64,000 nucleotides of DNA, from the NCBI GenBank assembly GCA_963682025.1, contig OY821517.1, positions 103,270,412-103,334,411 of the forward strand, in the 5' to 3' direction. The notes under the pieces were generated by a model, which saw nothing but the letters and a program-made list of their open reading frames with translations, was not told the origin of the DNA and did no database searches. A program made the translations under genes and the position numbers. This document shows positions 10,141-23,335 of the stretch, in pieces; position 1 is the stretch's first letter, and every line of letters begins with the position of its first letter. This DNA is from Cordilura impudica (lineage: Eukaryota > Arthropoda > Insecta > Diptera > Scathophagidae).

Positions 10141-13100
10141 TTTATTTATTGTTGTTAAATTCGGTGAAATGGTGTGATTTTCAAAAAAAAATCGATGGGA
10201 CGTGCGGGAGCCATTGATAACCACTAGCATTCAGTCGGTTGGGGGGTTATTGTCCCTCAAATCTTTCCTAACGAAATGAAAACGTTCATACATAAAATTA
10301 TTATATAGACTCCCTCAATCACATAAAAAACCATTAAAACAGGAGAGGATTTATATGTTGATTAGTAAAACTATTCGATGATATTTACCCCGTATTTAGA
10401 TTACAAGTTCCGCGGTAATTCAAGCCATCAACCGTAACCAAAAATAAAAGCTTATATTTTTGGATATCTCCAGATGGAATTGAAGATAAACACCTCTTGA
10501 CGCTCCCTACCATTGATCTTTAGTCATGCCATTGTTTATGCTAAGATCCCTAACTTAATAAAACTTACACCATTTCTATCACATCTCGTAAGAAAACTGA
10601 ATTGATTTACAGTTCCATTATACAATTCATTTGTTTATTTGAAATCATTATAAGAAATATCTATTTAAGTTTTAAATTTTTTTTTTAGTTTAATACTCAA
10701 CAATTCCTGTTTCTTAAAATTAATGGGAGTCGCATTATTAAAATATCGGACGTAAAAAGGTTAGACTTTATGAATATAGGATAAACCTCTTAATAGTATG
10801 TGAATACCCCTAATAATAAGTTTAAACAAACTATCAAAAAAATTACTTAACTATAGTATTCAATAGGAGTATTATTACTTTGGAGAAATCCAATAAATGG
10901 TTGAAGAAAAACCATAATGATGTTTAAGTGAAGCAAAAACTAAAATACCGGTATTAGTTGATCTGAGAGTGAACTGACGAGTGTTTAAAAGAGTCACAAA
11001 ACGAAACAATGATATTGTAAAAAAAAAGTATAAAACAACAAATTAAAGATTGGTTGGCTCGTCGCACTTAGGGTTGTTTAGTTGTTGCTTCAGAAAACTT
11101 AAAAAAAAAAAAACAAATTATTAAAGCTAAATAAGAGATGCAAAACGAAAAAAATAAAGATGTATATATTGACTCACCAATATCTGCAACTGCGGTTTGA
11201 TGACACCTCTTCAAATTGCTGCTGTGATGATGATGTAAAAGAGTGTTAATGTAATTATTGGTTTTGCATATAAGATATGGGGATTTCCATAAAACTTAAC
11301 GAATATTACTAAATAATTTCCTAGAAAAAAAATTATAATGAGTCAATGGCTGAGATATAAGAACTAAATGTCAATATCATAGTGCTGTAGGAATTTAATT
11401 TTATACGATAATGATTTCATAATGTTTAAGACTTTTTCCACATCAACTAACTAAAGAAATATTTAAACACTATGATATTCACATTTAAGTGTAGGAATTA
11501 CATATGTATTTTAGTTACAACTGGGGTTTATTATTTAACGTGGTGTCGAATGAAAGTCCACGAATGTGATGTACGTGAAGATTTGTTCCTTTATAGACCT
11601 TTATAAATTAATTCCAGGTTTCCACTGTTAATGCCAGCATATAATCCTAATAATCCGGTATGGCAGAGAAAAATATGGTAGACGATCTAGGTGACTTTGG
11701 CCTGTAAATGACGGGACCCACACTTGAATTTGTAACTTCTGAAATTTTGTCTTTCGGAAATTTTTCCCAATTTAAAAGGCGATTTTACATACGTTATCGG
11801 ATGTCCAAGATTTTTGGGAGACTTCACTTGTTATTACTAAGTAATAAATTGTTTATTCCACTGTTTTTTTTTTTTTTTCCATTATAATATAATTCTTGAC
11901 ATGAGGTTTATTATACAAATACTGATGAGTATAATCAGCGTTATTGTTTCGTGTATAACTTTCACTTTTGCTTTTGATGATTTTTCAGTAGGTCAGTGTG
12001 GTGTAAAAATACTGTTTAGAGAGACTTTTTTTTTTTATATTTTATTGGCGTGGAAAAAACTACACAGTGGTGGCTCGTGAAGACAGACCCCTACTGACGC
12101 TGTTGTCAACCTTGAATTCGAGGATGGCAATTCATCCAATGATAATGCAGAATATGGAAGATACTCATGAATTAGATACGCCGTTGAACTTGCTTTTGTT
12201 GTTAGCAATTATTATATTTCCTGTTGAAATCTAGCAGGAACCACTTTTTTGGCGAAAGGTCTTCACGCGTTCAGAGTAGGTTCGAAACAGAAATTCTAAA
12301 AAGTACGCAGTCTGTAATATGACATTCTAAGGAAATAAAGCTCGAAGATTTTCGATAAATTATCGCCTAAATCGCATGTTAGTTTCTGCGTTGCAATACG
12401 TTCATATGCGTCGTGATTAACTATGTTTATTAAAAACAGCACCCAAAAAAATAATTACCTCTCAAAGCTGATGGAATGGATATTGCAAATATTTTCTCTA
12501 CTTTTATCACTATTTTTATCTTTCTTTCTTAGATACTATGACCAAATGCATAATAAAATATTTAATACTTTATACTAATATAACAACCCAATATGTAAGT
12601 ATAAGAGTTTCATGTAAATTAGCGGGGACACAAACGATTTTGATGGTGGAGCTACTGAAGTTTTAATGGCTTGATATAAAAAAAAATTTAACATTATGTG
12701 AAATGTACAGGCGACGATAAAACTTAAAACAATATCTAACAAAATCAGAATGCAGGAAAACCATTAACAGACTTTTGACCATTAATCGTATATTACAATG
12801 GATCGCAAAATTATTTTGCGATGCGTTACAAACGGAATGACAAACTGGTATATAACATCTCCGTAGTGATGTGAAGGGTATAAAAAATGTTAAGTCGTAC
12901 AATTTTGTTATGGTTGTAAGAATCAAGAGAAGTCACTTTTGTTGCTCGACCTAATGGGGTATTGAAAGAAAAATGTTGAACTCTCAAACGTTTTTCGATT
13001 AACTCATTATATAATTATAAATTACTATCCATATGAACTTCTCTTTCAATGTAAATGAGTTTCGATTTAAAGGGAGTAACAACGTATACAGGAATCCTCT

Positions 13101-13955
13101 AGTTTATATATAAACCTATTTCTTAATTTGATAAAAAAAAAAATTGGGCTAAGGTTATATTTTATTCAAACACAATTTAGCTTTATTTAATAAGTACCAG
13201 AACATTTTCCTATTTCCTAAATTAAAACCCTCAAAGACTTATTTAAGCCATATCGATTTATTGATGTAATTCTTTTAGAAATCTGTATTAAACATAAACA
13301 ACATTTAAGATTAGTAATCAACAGCTTTTTGTTGTTATAGCCGTTATTGTTCTTTTCTTTACAATTCAGTTCAATCAATGAACAATAAGTAAAATGGCAA
13401 AAAAAAAAAACTGTTGCCATACAACTTGAACAACGATGTACATGTGTTCACACATAACCCCCTCTCAAAGCTCTATAATACCACTAATATACTTACGAAG
13501 TTAGAATTTACTCACATTGTACAATATTTCGTATTTATGATTGTTAAATCCCAGCTGTTTTTGAATTCATAATCACGCGTATTGTTTTCATAACATCCAT
13601 TGTATTTTACGAGGGTATAAATCGGCATGTATTTTCATTTGTAACGCATTAAATTATTAAGTCATAAAGGGAATAGGGATCTGAATTATTAATAGAAATG
13701 AAAATTACTTAAAACCCACGAAGCTGAAACTGTTATCTTTCTATAAAAAGTAATCAAATCTGGAAAAGTAAGGAAATCCGGATAAAAGGGATGAAATGGT
13801 ACACTTAAAAATAGTTTGTAGTTAAAAATACCTGCAAATTTATTTGCATTTATGAATGTTTAAACTACACATCGTTGTTTTACATTTGCTAAGCTATATC
13901 TTCTAAATGAAGAAGTCTGGGACCATATGTTCCTTACACCATAAGGAGTGAGATC
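10141..13955. other. Anonymous AT-rich region
   Basis: Nearly 4 kb without a convincing gene. Open frames are short (at most 87 codons at 12663-12926) with no recognisable domains. There are poly-T runs (11862-11878, 12028-12036) and no clear terminal repeats. It may hold diverged transposon or intron sequence that cannot be read by eye. Confidence 0.5.
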
Positions 13956-14110
13956 AAAAAATCTTAACACACCTTTTAGTTTGATCAAAATCAGCGATCA
14001 AATAGAAGTACGTGCTAAGACTTTTAAGTATTTCGAACATAAGTTTAAGAACCAAAATCAGACGATAAATTTTCGGCTCTTGTGAAAAAGGAGTAGAAAA
14101 GCACTAAACA
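13955..14110 (+). pseudogene. Tc1/mariner transposase N-terminal scrap
   Basis: The stretch containing CAAATAGAAGTACGTGCTAA matches the start of the better-preserved remnant at 38835 (which begins MSDEIEVRAK). It lacks its ATG and decays within about 100 bp. It is a second copy of the same element. Confidence 0.55.
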
Positions 14111-14460
14111 TATGGTCCAAAATGTGGATACCACTATAAAATTGCTAACGGAAAGTTTTCTGGGAAGGATCCATAAGTTCATATGTATTGAGTAGAATTA
14201 CAAAATTTGTCTTTTATTTGTTGTATGCTCTAAAATACTTTCAATAAAAAGACAAAACTCTAGGTTTAGTGGTTTCCTTATTATTACATTTTATGTATAT
14301 TAAGACCCTTTCAATCACACTTACTATATTCACTATTTATAGAGATAATAAAAAATAATTAACGATTGTATATTGAGTTAATTTTGTTATTCACCTGAGA
14401 ACAATTTTAGTTTTTGACAATTCAAATCAGTGAGCAGTATGGGATAATCAGGTTTTAAAA

Positions 14461-17400
14461 TAGTATTAAATTATCTATTCAAAAACCTATAAAAATTCAA
14501 AATCGAATAAAAATTCGCCAAGAAAAAGCAAATGCCCCAGACCATTTTTGTGCCAAAAAAAACTAGGTCATGAAATTTAATAGAATTTTTTTCAACTTTG
14601 AGAAATTGATTAAAGCCATAATTTTTTTGTCTCTATACTTAAAAGTTATCAGTTATGAAGTATTGTTTTATTACCACGTAGTAAACCTATTGCGCATTGA
14701 GACCGGAAATTTTTTTGATAACATTTTGAAAACTCCTTTTTCAAGTTTTAAAAAATTTTCTTAAACAAAATTAAAAAAAATGGATCTGGCACTTTAAGGT
14801 TTTGTTAAGCACATGTCACTAATTAACTGTGTGAATTTATTTTTGCATATTTTGAGAAAAATGGAATTTTTGTAAAATATTCTGTAAATGTACTCTTTCT
14901 AAATAATTTGTATCAAAAATTCATCACTTTTCTTCTTTTAAATACTACATTTCATCGTAATAGCCTAGGCTTTCGGAAAAAAAATAATATGACCCCATTA
15001 ACCTTTTACGAATAGGGGTCACATATAACCCAAAGCTAATAAAAGACAATTTATTAAAAAATTAAAATATTTTGCAAATAATGTTGAATTTCTTAAAATA
15101 TTATAACCAAATATGTATGTCTTCCTTTCCTAAAATTTGGGATAAAGCGAGAACGTTAACCCATTATTTGCCAATGCAAGCTTTTGTTTTTAAGATATTT
15201 TTAAACAGAGATTACCGAAAATGAGTTTTTCTATTAAACTCGATGAAACCACTTTTTAGAATGTAAGAAATATAATTTGGTTAATTTTTCTTTTTATTTA
15301 ACTATTCAGTGCTCCTGGAATCTTAATTATCCAATGTGATATATCTCTGGTGCTTATTACTCGCGAATATAAATTTAAACAACTTTTAACCAATTCTATT
15401 ATAAAACAAGTAAGAAAATTATAGTCGGTCTAGACCGACTATACGATACCCTATACCATGCGTTTAGAGACCCTATCTCTTAGGCCCAACTAACTGGACA
15501 TAGAAAATAAGCAAAAACCAAATTTGAGTGGGATTTTTATTAATTGTTTTGGCTGCTGGTATGAAAAAGTTCATATCGGATGCTATATCTATATGGGGAC
15601 TAGGTCCAAAAACGGACCGATCCTGATCGTGTTTGGTAAAGTCTCTTGTATTTTGCAAAAATATATACAAACAAAATTTGAGAAGAATTAGTGCAATATT
15701 TTTGTTTTTTAATAGATTTAAGTGAAAATCGGGAAGCAGCTCTATATGGGGCCACAGGGATAATTTTTGGACTACTCATTAATGGATGTAATGAACGCAT
15801 ACAAACCCAATTTGAGTAAGATCTATTTGACAATTTGGATCTTATGAAAATTTATGTCGATTTCATAGGGGTAATTTGTATGGGGGCTAGGTCTGAACAT
15901 GGACCGATTCTCACCAATTTCAATAGCGTTTATCCCATGGCCAAAAGCTTATATACTAAATTTCATCAAAATATATTCATATTTGCGACCTGCAGTTTGA
16001 TTACAAGGTTTACATGGACACACAGACGGACGGACGGACGGACGGACGGACGGACATTGTTAAATCAACTCAGAAAGTGATTCTGATTCGATCGGTATAA
16101 TTAAAGATGGGTCTAGGTGAAATATTTTTGGTTGTTACAAACAGCAGCACAAATTATTATATTAATTATATTATTTTTAAAAACTATCTCTAGGTGTATG
16201 TTTCCAAATAAAATAAGAATATTTTTAAGCTATAACTCGACATTGTTAAATTAAACTTGACTTTGTACAGGAAGGATGCTGTTTTTTGTATGATTCTACT
16301 ATCTGAAGTAAAAACTGCTTTTCTTCTTCATTATTTATTATGAACCTATTTAAAATTTTTCATTTTTATAATAGAGTTTTTTAATATGAAATTATGTCGT
16401 AAATAGGCATATATCATGTGTGGTTTTACATAAACTGAATAAAATCGGGGTCCACTAGCTTTATTTCGATGACCTCTTAACCCTTTCTGGACCGGATATT
16501 AAGGATTTTACCAAAACTTTTAAGTTTTTTCGCAAAAATATATCGTTATTTGTAAGGTAGTTCAATAGAAAATCAAGTATCTATCTTATTTTTTTATGGG
16601 GAAATTCAACCATTAATAATTATGTTTTCATAATATTATAATTTTTTTTTGTTTCAAGTAGCGCGATTTTTTTTAAGAATTCTATTATTCTATTATTATT
16701 CTATTCTATTATTTAAAGAATTCTATTTATAATAAAAAAACTATTTTTTGTAATTTTTTATTTTTTTGAAACAATATAATAGTTAAATATCAATTATAGC
16801 AAAAGAAATTTTTTGAAGTTATAATTTTATGCAAATAAAAAATCTTCCTTGGAATTTGAAACAAGTACGACTTGCGTGTGTCATTGACCACAACTGAAGA
16901 GTTTTGTATAATATTCTTTGGTTTGTTATAAGAATAAAAAAAAGCATTTTCATGTTTTCACTTTGTAAAATATTTACATATAAGAAAAATTACTCCATAT
17001 AGTAGAATCATACAAAAAACAACATCCTTCCTGTACAAAGTCAAGTTCAATATAAAAATGTTGAGTTATAGCTTTAAAATGTTCACATTTTATTTGAAAA
17101 CATATATATGGTTTTTAAAAATAATATACCTTTGTAATAAAATTGGTTAAAAATTGTTTAAAATTATATTCGCGAGCAATAAGCAGACAATTGCACGAGA
17201 GATATATCACAAAGGATTATTTTGATCCCAGGAGCACTGAAGGGTTAAATAACTAAAAATTAACCCAATTATTATTTTTCGATTCTCAATAGTGGCTTCA
17301 TCGAGTTTAATAGAAAAACTCGTTTTCGGTAATTTTTATTTAAAAATATCTTAAAATCCACAGCTAGACTTGGCAAAGAATGGGTTAACGCTCTCGGATA

Positions 17401-18346
17401 TATCCCAAATTTTAGGAACGGAAGTTCCGCACATTTGATTATTATATTTTTGGCGTCGCATCTAAAAATTCAACAGCACTAACAAGATATTTGAATTTTT
17501 TGAATAAATAGTCTTTTATTAGTTTGGGGTCATATTAGTTTTTTCCGAAACCCTAGGCTACAAAGATGAAATATAACATTTAAAAGAAGAAAAATGATGA
17601 ATTTTTGATGTAAAGTATTTAGAAAGAGTACATTTACAGAATATTTTACAAAAATTCCATTTTTCTCGAAATCCGCAAAAATAAAATCCTTGTCGAAAAA
17701 AATCTGGAATAGGGATTTACTTAAAAATTGACACAGTTAATCTCTTGCATATACTTGACAAAACCTTAAAGCGCCAGATCCATTTGTTTAAAATTTTGTT
17801 TAAGAAAATTTTTTAAAACTGGAAAAAGGAGTTTTCAAAATTTTATCAAAAAAATTTCCCATTTTCGGTCTCAATGCGCAATAGGTTAGCAATGTGGTAA
17901 TAAAACAATACTTCATATCTGATAACTTATAAGTATGGAGACAAAAAAAGTAATGGCTTTAATCAATTTCTCAAAGTTAAAAAAAATTCTATAAAATTTC
18001 ATGAGCTAATTTTTTTTTTTTTTTTGCCAAAGTGGTCTGGGGCATTTGCTATTTCTTGGCAAATTTTTATCCAATTTTGAATAGACAATTTAATACTGAT
18101 CCCGAATTATATAACAGCTTGACCGAATAATTAAACTATAGAACGAAATTTTCGTGAAATCACAAAAAAAAATCATATTTTCCCCATGTAAACACACTTG
18201 GAATTTTCAATCGATTTCGGGTGCGACTTTTCTTTATGCGATTGACCCCCCCACATTTCACATTTATTAGTTTTATATGGAAAGGTAACAAACTGGACCC
18301 CGCATATACCCAAAATCGCATTTTCATTTTTTCAAGGACCACTCTA
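14461..18346. mobile_element. Foldback hAT-type element with kilobase-long inverted repeats (oldest copy)
   Basis: Left arm (about 14461-15404, and beyond the insertion to about 16330) and right arm (about 16970-18346) are inverted copies of each other. Examples are CAAATGCCCCAGACCA at about 14530 against TGGTCTGGGGCATTTG at about 18032, and ATCCTTCCTGTACAAAG-type matches near 16265 and 17020. The arms match those of the elements at 30536-32426 and 44395-47270. The right terminus ends at 18346 (reversed, TAGAGTGGTCCTT), followed by ATGTGCAT, which fits the hAT target pattern nTnnnnAn. The outer left end is missing, so no duplication can be confirmed. A GTCC repeat (15405-16152) is inserted in the left arm. 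No transposase is visible. Confidence 0.75.
15405..16152 (-). mobile_element. GTCC repeat (Helitron-associated-like), copy 1
   Basis: Inverted copy lying inside the foldback element. It begins with the distal end (ACAAGTAAGAAAATTATAGT, then the palindrome AGTCGGTCTAGACCGACT) and runs to the proximal minisatellite (GGAC)n at 16023-16054. It stops at CAGCAGCACAA, lacking the last 45 bp or so of the proximal end. Confidence 0.85.
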
Positions 18347-19076
18347 ATGTGCATATTAAATAAAATTTTTTTTCTTGGTGTTCCCCACTTCCCAGGATTT
18401 ATTGATTTGATAAAGTGAATTCATTGTAGTAGAGATATTTGATAAAATTCGTAGCCCATGAAAGCGTCGTAAGCCATGAAAACATTCAGAGAAGACCTTC
18501 AATGAAATAAAAAGAACTATTCTTTTACAAATCTGATATTAATTTTCAATTTGATATCGGTTTGTTTCATACATATATTTTTATACCCTATACCACTATG
18601 TGGTTTATGATAAAACGTAAGTAAGCGTATCTTGTCGCCATTTTGTCATTAAGACCAATTTGATGATATTTTTCTGGCATAATTATGATTACAATTTCGC
18701 TGATCTTGTCGTTAAACAAGTTCGAATGACGACAATTTCAACATGATCATCAATGAAATTGACACTTATAATGTCGCCAATAGGATGCGCTGCATGACCA
18801 TATAAGTTCTTTGTAATCCAGCAGATCTGTAACGAAATTTTATTAAATTTTTGCACGCACAACGCAAAGAAATTGTTGCTTAACTTATCTTAAACAAAGT
18901 TCGACGGAAAAAATTACAAGACGTTGTAGCACTACGAATTTCTCATCAATTGTGATGTGATACACGTCAGCTTGAGTAATTTTTATCTTACCTGGACGCT
19001 AATGACAGTCTACATTATATCGGTATTAAAGAAAATTGTTATATCATTATTAAAGAAAATATCGTTGATATATGTT
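18347..19076. other. No gene; one scrap of GTCC repeat
   Basis: Contains a proximal-end fragment of the GTCC repeat at about 18581-18620 (TATACCCTATACCACTATGT). Otherwise anonymous sequence. Confidence 0.5.
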
Positions 19077-19211
19077 ACGTTCTCCGAGAAAAGGAACGGG
19101 TTGTGTCAAAAACGGTGGATTCTGGTACCTAAAAGGGTGTAGAAATTTTAAATGCGTTTTTTTCTCAAAACTTAATTTTCACACACTAGGTCCCTTTACT
19201 CGGAGAAGGTC
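19077..19211. mobile_element. MITE-like inverted-repeat element, copy 1
   Basis: About 135 bp. The ends are inverted repeats built on TTCTCCGAGAAAAGG and its complement near CTCGGAGAAGG. The interior (TGTGTCAAAAACGGTGGATT and GGTACCTAAAAGGGTGTAG) is nearly identical to the copy at 26346-26500. No coding capacity. The flanking duplication is unclear. Confidence 0.7.
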
Positions 19212-19583
19212 AAATATGATTTTGTGTTTTGATTAGGCATAAATAATGAAAATTAAAAAAATATTGTTAAATAAAAATAAATTTCCAAAAAAAGACAAAA
19301 GGACATATTATAGATGTTACATTTTAAAATGTAACTCGAACCAGCTTATAGCTAGAGAACGTCTGGGCCGACCTATTCTCTGAACTTTGGTGATTTGTGG
19401 TCGGTCCTTTATATAGTTTTCAACCGGCAGAGTTTGCCACTGGTTCACCTATTATATTTGCCATTCTTACAGAGTAAGGACAAATAGAAATTTTAATTAA
19501 AAGAAACAAAAGCAGTTGTTGCCGATTAAGTTGTCTAAATTAAAATCTTTTTTTTTTTTGGTTTCATCCCTTTTAATACTAAA

Positions 19584-20007
19584 CTAGAGGTCCTCTGCTG
19601 CTCCGCAGCATTACATTATATTATATTAATTTTTATAATATAATACCAAAATATGACAAGAGAAGTTAACGTACAGTAAAAGTAAAGTTGATTGTCCACG
19701 CATAACTTTCCTCAAAACCAACGAATTTGCCAAGAGAAGTTAACGTACAGTAATGCCAAAATATGCCAAGAGAAGTTAACGTACAGTAAAAGTAAAGTTG
19801 ATTCTCCACGTATAACTTTCCTCAAACCCAACGAATTTAAGCAGTTAATAGCTCAAAAGAAGGAGCTTGATCCACTGAGTGTTCTTAGACCTATGTCAAC
19901 AGCCTGCGTTAATTAGAACTGTAGTTATAGAGGTTTGAGAGAAGAAAAATATTGAAAAAAAAATCTTGAATGCAAAGTTTATTCATAAATTCTTTTAATA
20001 TATAAGA
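19584..20007 (-). mobile_element. Short non-autonomous Helitron, 424 bp
   Basis: Read on the minus strand, the 5' end is TCTTATATATTAAAAG (starting at 20007). The 3' end is a hairpin (GCTGC gga GCAGC), about ten bases, then CTAG at 19587-19584, followed by T. The preceding base on the 5' side is A. This fits Helitron rules: 5' TC, 3' hairpin plus CTRR, insertion between A and T, no target duplication. The interior has a tandem repeat (GCCAAGAGAAGTTAACGTAC, about 2.5 units, 19655-19835). No protein is encoded. Confidence 0.7.
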
Positions 20008-20838
20008 TTTGGCTTAGCTTATTTAACATATACATATTGCTTATCTTACACCTATCATTGTTCTATTCGTTATCATTAAGAATTGTATTACTTATAGACC
20101 AAACAAATATTGCATTGTATTACATTGTACATAGAACAGTTTGACTAGCAATTGATACTATTGATTGTCTGTTCTATGTACTATTGCAAACGACTTTAAG
20201 TAACAGAATAAAAAGAAACTCAAAGACGTTAAATAGCCCAAACGAGATGCCCATTAAAGAGGACCACACCTCGAGAATACTCGATTAACGAACTACCTCT
20301 TCAGTATATCAATAAATCACTCCTCGGTGACTGTAATGTTGCGCTGTCTCGTTTGGTCCTTCTATCATGTCTGCATGAACATATATTTGATGCTATTTTT
20401 GAAGACATATACACCAGGTGTCAAGGTTAGTGCAGTCACCACAAACAATAATCTTGATTTCAATATCTCCATCGCGCATCTAACCGCCAATTAATAATCA
20501 TTGCCACCTTCTCCCATGCACATAATGTATTTATTATCAAATTTTGAGAAAAATCGGGACGCAAATAAATCTTAATCTTTGTGTTATACAAAACATTTAA
20601 AAAAATCTAAAAGCATACAAAACGAACAAACGTCCTGTAACCAAATGAAAACTTGATCTGCGCACTTAAGGTCGTAATTCACGAAATGCCAGAAACTTGT
20701 CTTTGTTAGTAATAGGCTTGTCCTCTTAAGTGGCAAAGCCAACTATCTGAAGGACTTTAAAACGTAACACAAAAATACACAATTTGAGAGCAGAAACAAA
20801 TTCCAAAATAACAAACCGCCACAAAGAGACTAAGGATA
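20008..20838. other. Non-coding region with two perfect hairpins
   Basis: No gene recognised. GTACATAGAACAG (20127-20139) pairs perfectly with 20169-20181 across a 29-nt loop. CCAAACGAGA (20238-20247) pairs with TCTCGTTTGG (20347-20356). The latter encloses an unusually GC-balanced segment. Confidence 0.5.
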
Positions 20839-20934
20839 ATATACCACCATACCAATATGTGGTTATGACATTGAGCTGATGTTTGTAACTACCAAAAATA
20901 TTTGACCTGGATCCATCTTTTATTATACCGGTCG

Positions 20935-22993
20935 AAATGCAATATGCATACTTTTATACAAGTAATTATGACTTGGACAAGATAATATCAGTATCAGAAA
21001 TTAAACAAGTGCTGAGTAAAACTATAAAAATGCACCAGACGAACTGTTGGAAGAGATAACAAAAACTTGTAATGTATTATTTGATCGATGCATTGTTGAT
21101 GATTCGTTTAATTTGAGTATTATTTATCCAATCTATAAAAAAGGCGATACTTCATTACCAAATAAGTATCGTAGTATATCATTTATGAACTGTTTGCCGA
21201 AACTTATGATGGGATTAATAAATGAAAGACTCTCGAATTGGGTTGAACGTAACAACATTATGAATGAATTCCAAGCAGGATTTCATAAAAACTATTCTAC
21301 AGCAGATAATATATATAATTTAACATCTATGGTGCATCTGAATTTTGCGAATAAAAAGAAAACATATGCCTTTTTCGTAGATTTCAAAGCAGCATTTGAT
21401 AAAGTGTAAGGAAATGCTTTAGTTTATAAGTTGCATACATTGGGTGCCTCATCAAAAGTTATTAAGTTTGTAGAATGTATCTATGAAAAAACGCGAACAT
21501 CACTTTGGACAGGTAGTGAGCTATCAAAGTCATTTGCTACAGAAAGTGGTGTAAAGCAGGGGTGTTTGCTATCACCTTTACTATTTGCCTTATACCTTAA
21601 TGATTTGCATGATTGCTTAGAAGGTGGAATATACGTTGAAAACATTAACATAAGATTGTTATTATATGCAGACGACATAGTGATTTTAGCAGATGATGTA
21701 AAAGTGCTACAGAAAATGATCCAAAAACTTGAAGACTATTGTAAAACATGGAATGTTGAAGTAAACTTGGATAAGTCAGAAATTATGGTTTTCAGAAAAG
21801 GGGGAAGATTGTCTAGTAAAGAAAAATGGTATTTTAATAGCCAAGAAATCAAAATAGTTTCAGAATACTGTTACCTAGGAGTTTGGCTTACACCAAAAAT
21901 GGTATTTACGAAGCATATTGAACAAAGAAACATAGCAGCAAAAAATAGTATCAACTTAACATGGCAAAACTTTTCAAATAAAAACACAATATCAATTGCT
22001 TCTAAATGGAAATTATTCCTTGCAGTATGCAGGTCAGTGCAATCGTATGCAGCCCAAATATGGGGGTTTACAAATTTTGAGTATGTTGATAAGCTACAAA
22101 TATATTTTATAAAGAAAATCTTGCGGCTCCCAAGCTTAACACCAACTTATGTGTTATTATCCGAAACCGGTATGGAAAATGGTCATTTATACACCATAGA
22201 TCTACATATGAGATATATCAACAAAACCCTGTTTGATTACGGAGAAAATCGGTTGCCTTATCAATTTTCTAAACTATTGATTCAAAAAAATCTGCTTTGG
22301 GTACAAGCTCGGATTAGAATTTGAAATTAATTGGACAGAAGCGAACATTAATAAACAACAATGGAATAACAATAGAAAAAACCTTTTAATCTCCTTGAAG
22401 TCAAAACATCAACAGCAAATTTGCAACAAAAAGGCTCTAACAACCAGGATATATTCAAAACTAAATGCAATTGAAGGGAATAAATACATATCTAATGAAA
22501 TTAAACTAGAAAATATAACTTGGATTTTTAAAGCAGGAAGTGATTTGATAAAATTAAATGGTAACCGCTTTGAAACGAATTTGTCTAAATTATGCTCTTT
22601 ATGTAATTTAAGGGAAATTGAAAATATAGAACATTTTCTTGGTCGTTGTAAAACGCTAAAAGAATTCAGAATTATGTACTTCAGTAAAGCTTACCTTACA
22701 GAAGACGAAATCTTAAATATATTGAATGGTGTAAATACAAATTGGAATCTCTTAGCAAATTATATAAAAACATGTATAAATTACAGAAACTTTTTGATAA
22801 CAGAGTTTAATACATAAAAACATTTATCTCGATTAGGAAATTAAATTTTTATATTATAAGCGGCTGACGACGATAGTCAGAGTCGCATATGGTTATTTTT
22901 ACCTTTTATTTTATTTTTAACTTTTATTTTATTTTGTAATTATTTTATATATATTGCTGAAAATAAAATAAATACTACTACTACTACTACTAC
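20935..22993 (+). mobile_element. Non-LTR retrotransposon, 5'-truncated, with (TAC)n tail
   Basis: 2059-bp insertion flanked by a perfect 12-bp target duplication TTATACCGGTCG (20923-20934 and 22994-23005). It ends in a (TAC)n microsatellite tail (about 22972-22993) rather than poly(A), a trait of some non-LTR clades. The 5' end is truncated within the region upstream of RT. I cannot name the clade with confidence. Confidence 0.88.
21047..22817 (+). pseudogene. Reverse transcriptase, nearly complete, two lesions
   Basis: RT domain and C-terminal part of the non-LTR element. The first piece (21047-21409) ends at an in-frame TAA right after motif A (FFVDFKAAFDKV). The frame simply continues after this stop into 21431-22324, which has motif B (SGVKQGCLLSPLLFALYLND) and an intact motif C YADD at 21665-21676, then the thumb region (LEDYCKTWNVEVNLDKSEIM, FRKGG). 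A frameshift at about 22320 leads into 22395-22817. That piece carries a Cys/His knuckle, CSLCN....EHFLGRC. So only one nonsense change and one frameshift are obvious, which suggests a fairly young dead copy. Confidence 0.88.
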
Positions 22994-23335
22994 TTATACC
23001 GGTCGGCCCAGAATCACTTTCTGAGTTGAATTAGTGTCTCTGTGTGTGTCCATAGAAACTTTGTAATCAAACTACAGGTCGCAAATAGGAATAAATATTG
23101 ATGAGATTAAGCATGTAAGTTTATATCGATCATGGGATGAATTCTATTAAAATTGGTGAAATTCAGTTCATATTCAGACCAAGTCCCCATACAAATGACC
23201 CTTATTACATCGATTGGGTCAAATTTGGTCTGTGTATATTTATTGCATCCATTATTCCGTAGTCCAAATATAAACCCTAAAGGACAATTTCTGGTCATAG
23301 CCCCCATATAAAGCTACTCCCGATCTTAAATCTAC

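Noticed and set aside
12663..12926. 87-codon minus-strand frame in the anonymous region
   Set aside because: No domain, no repeats or splice-like context visible; length is within chance for such a region.
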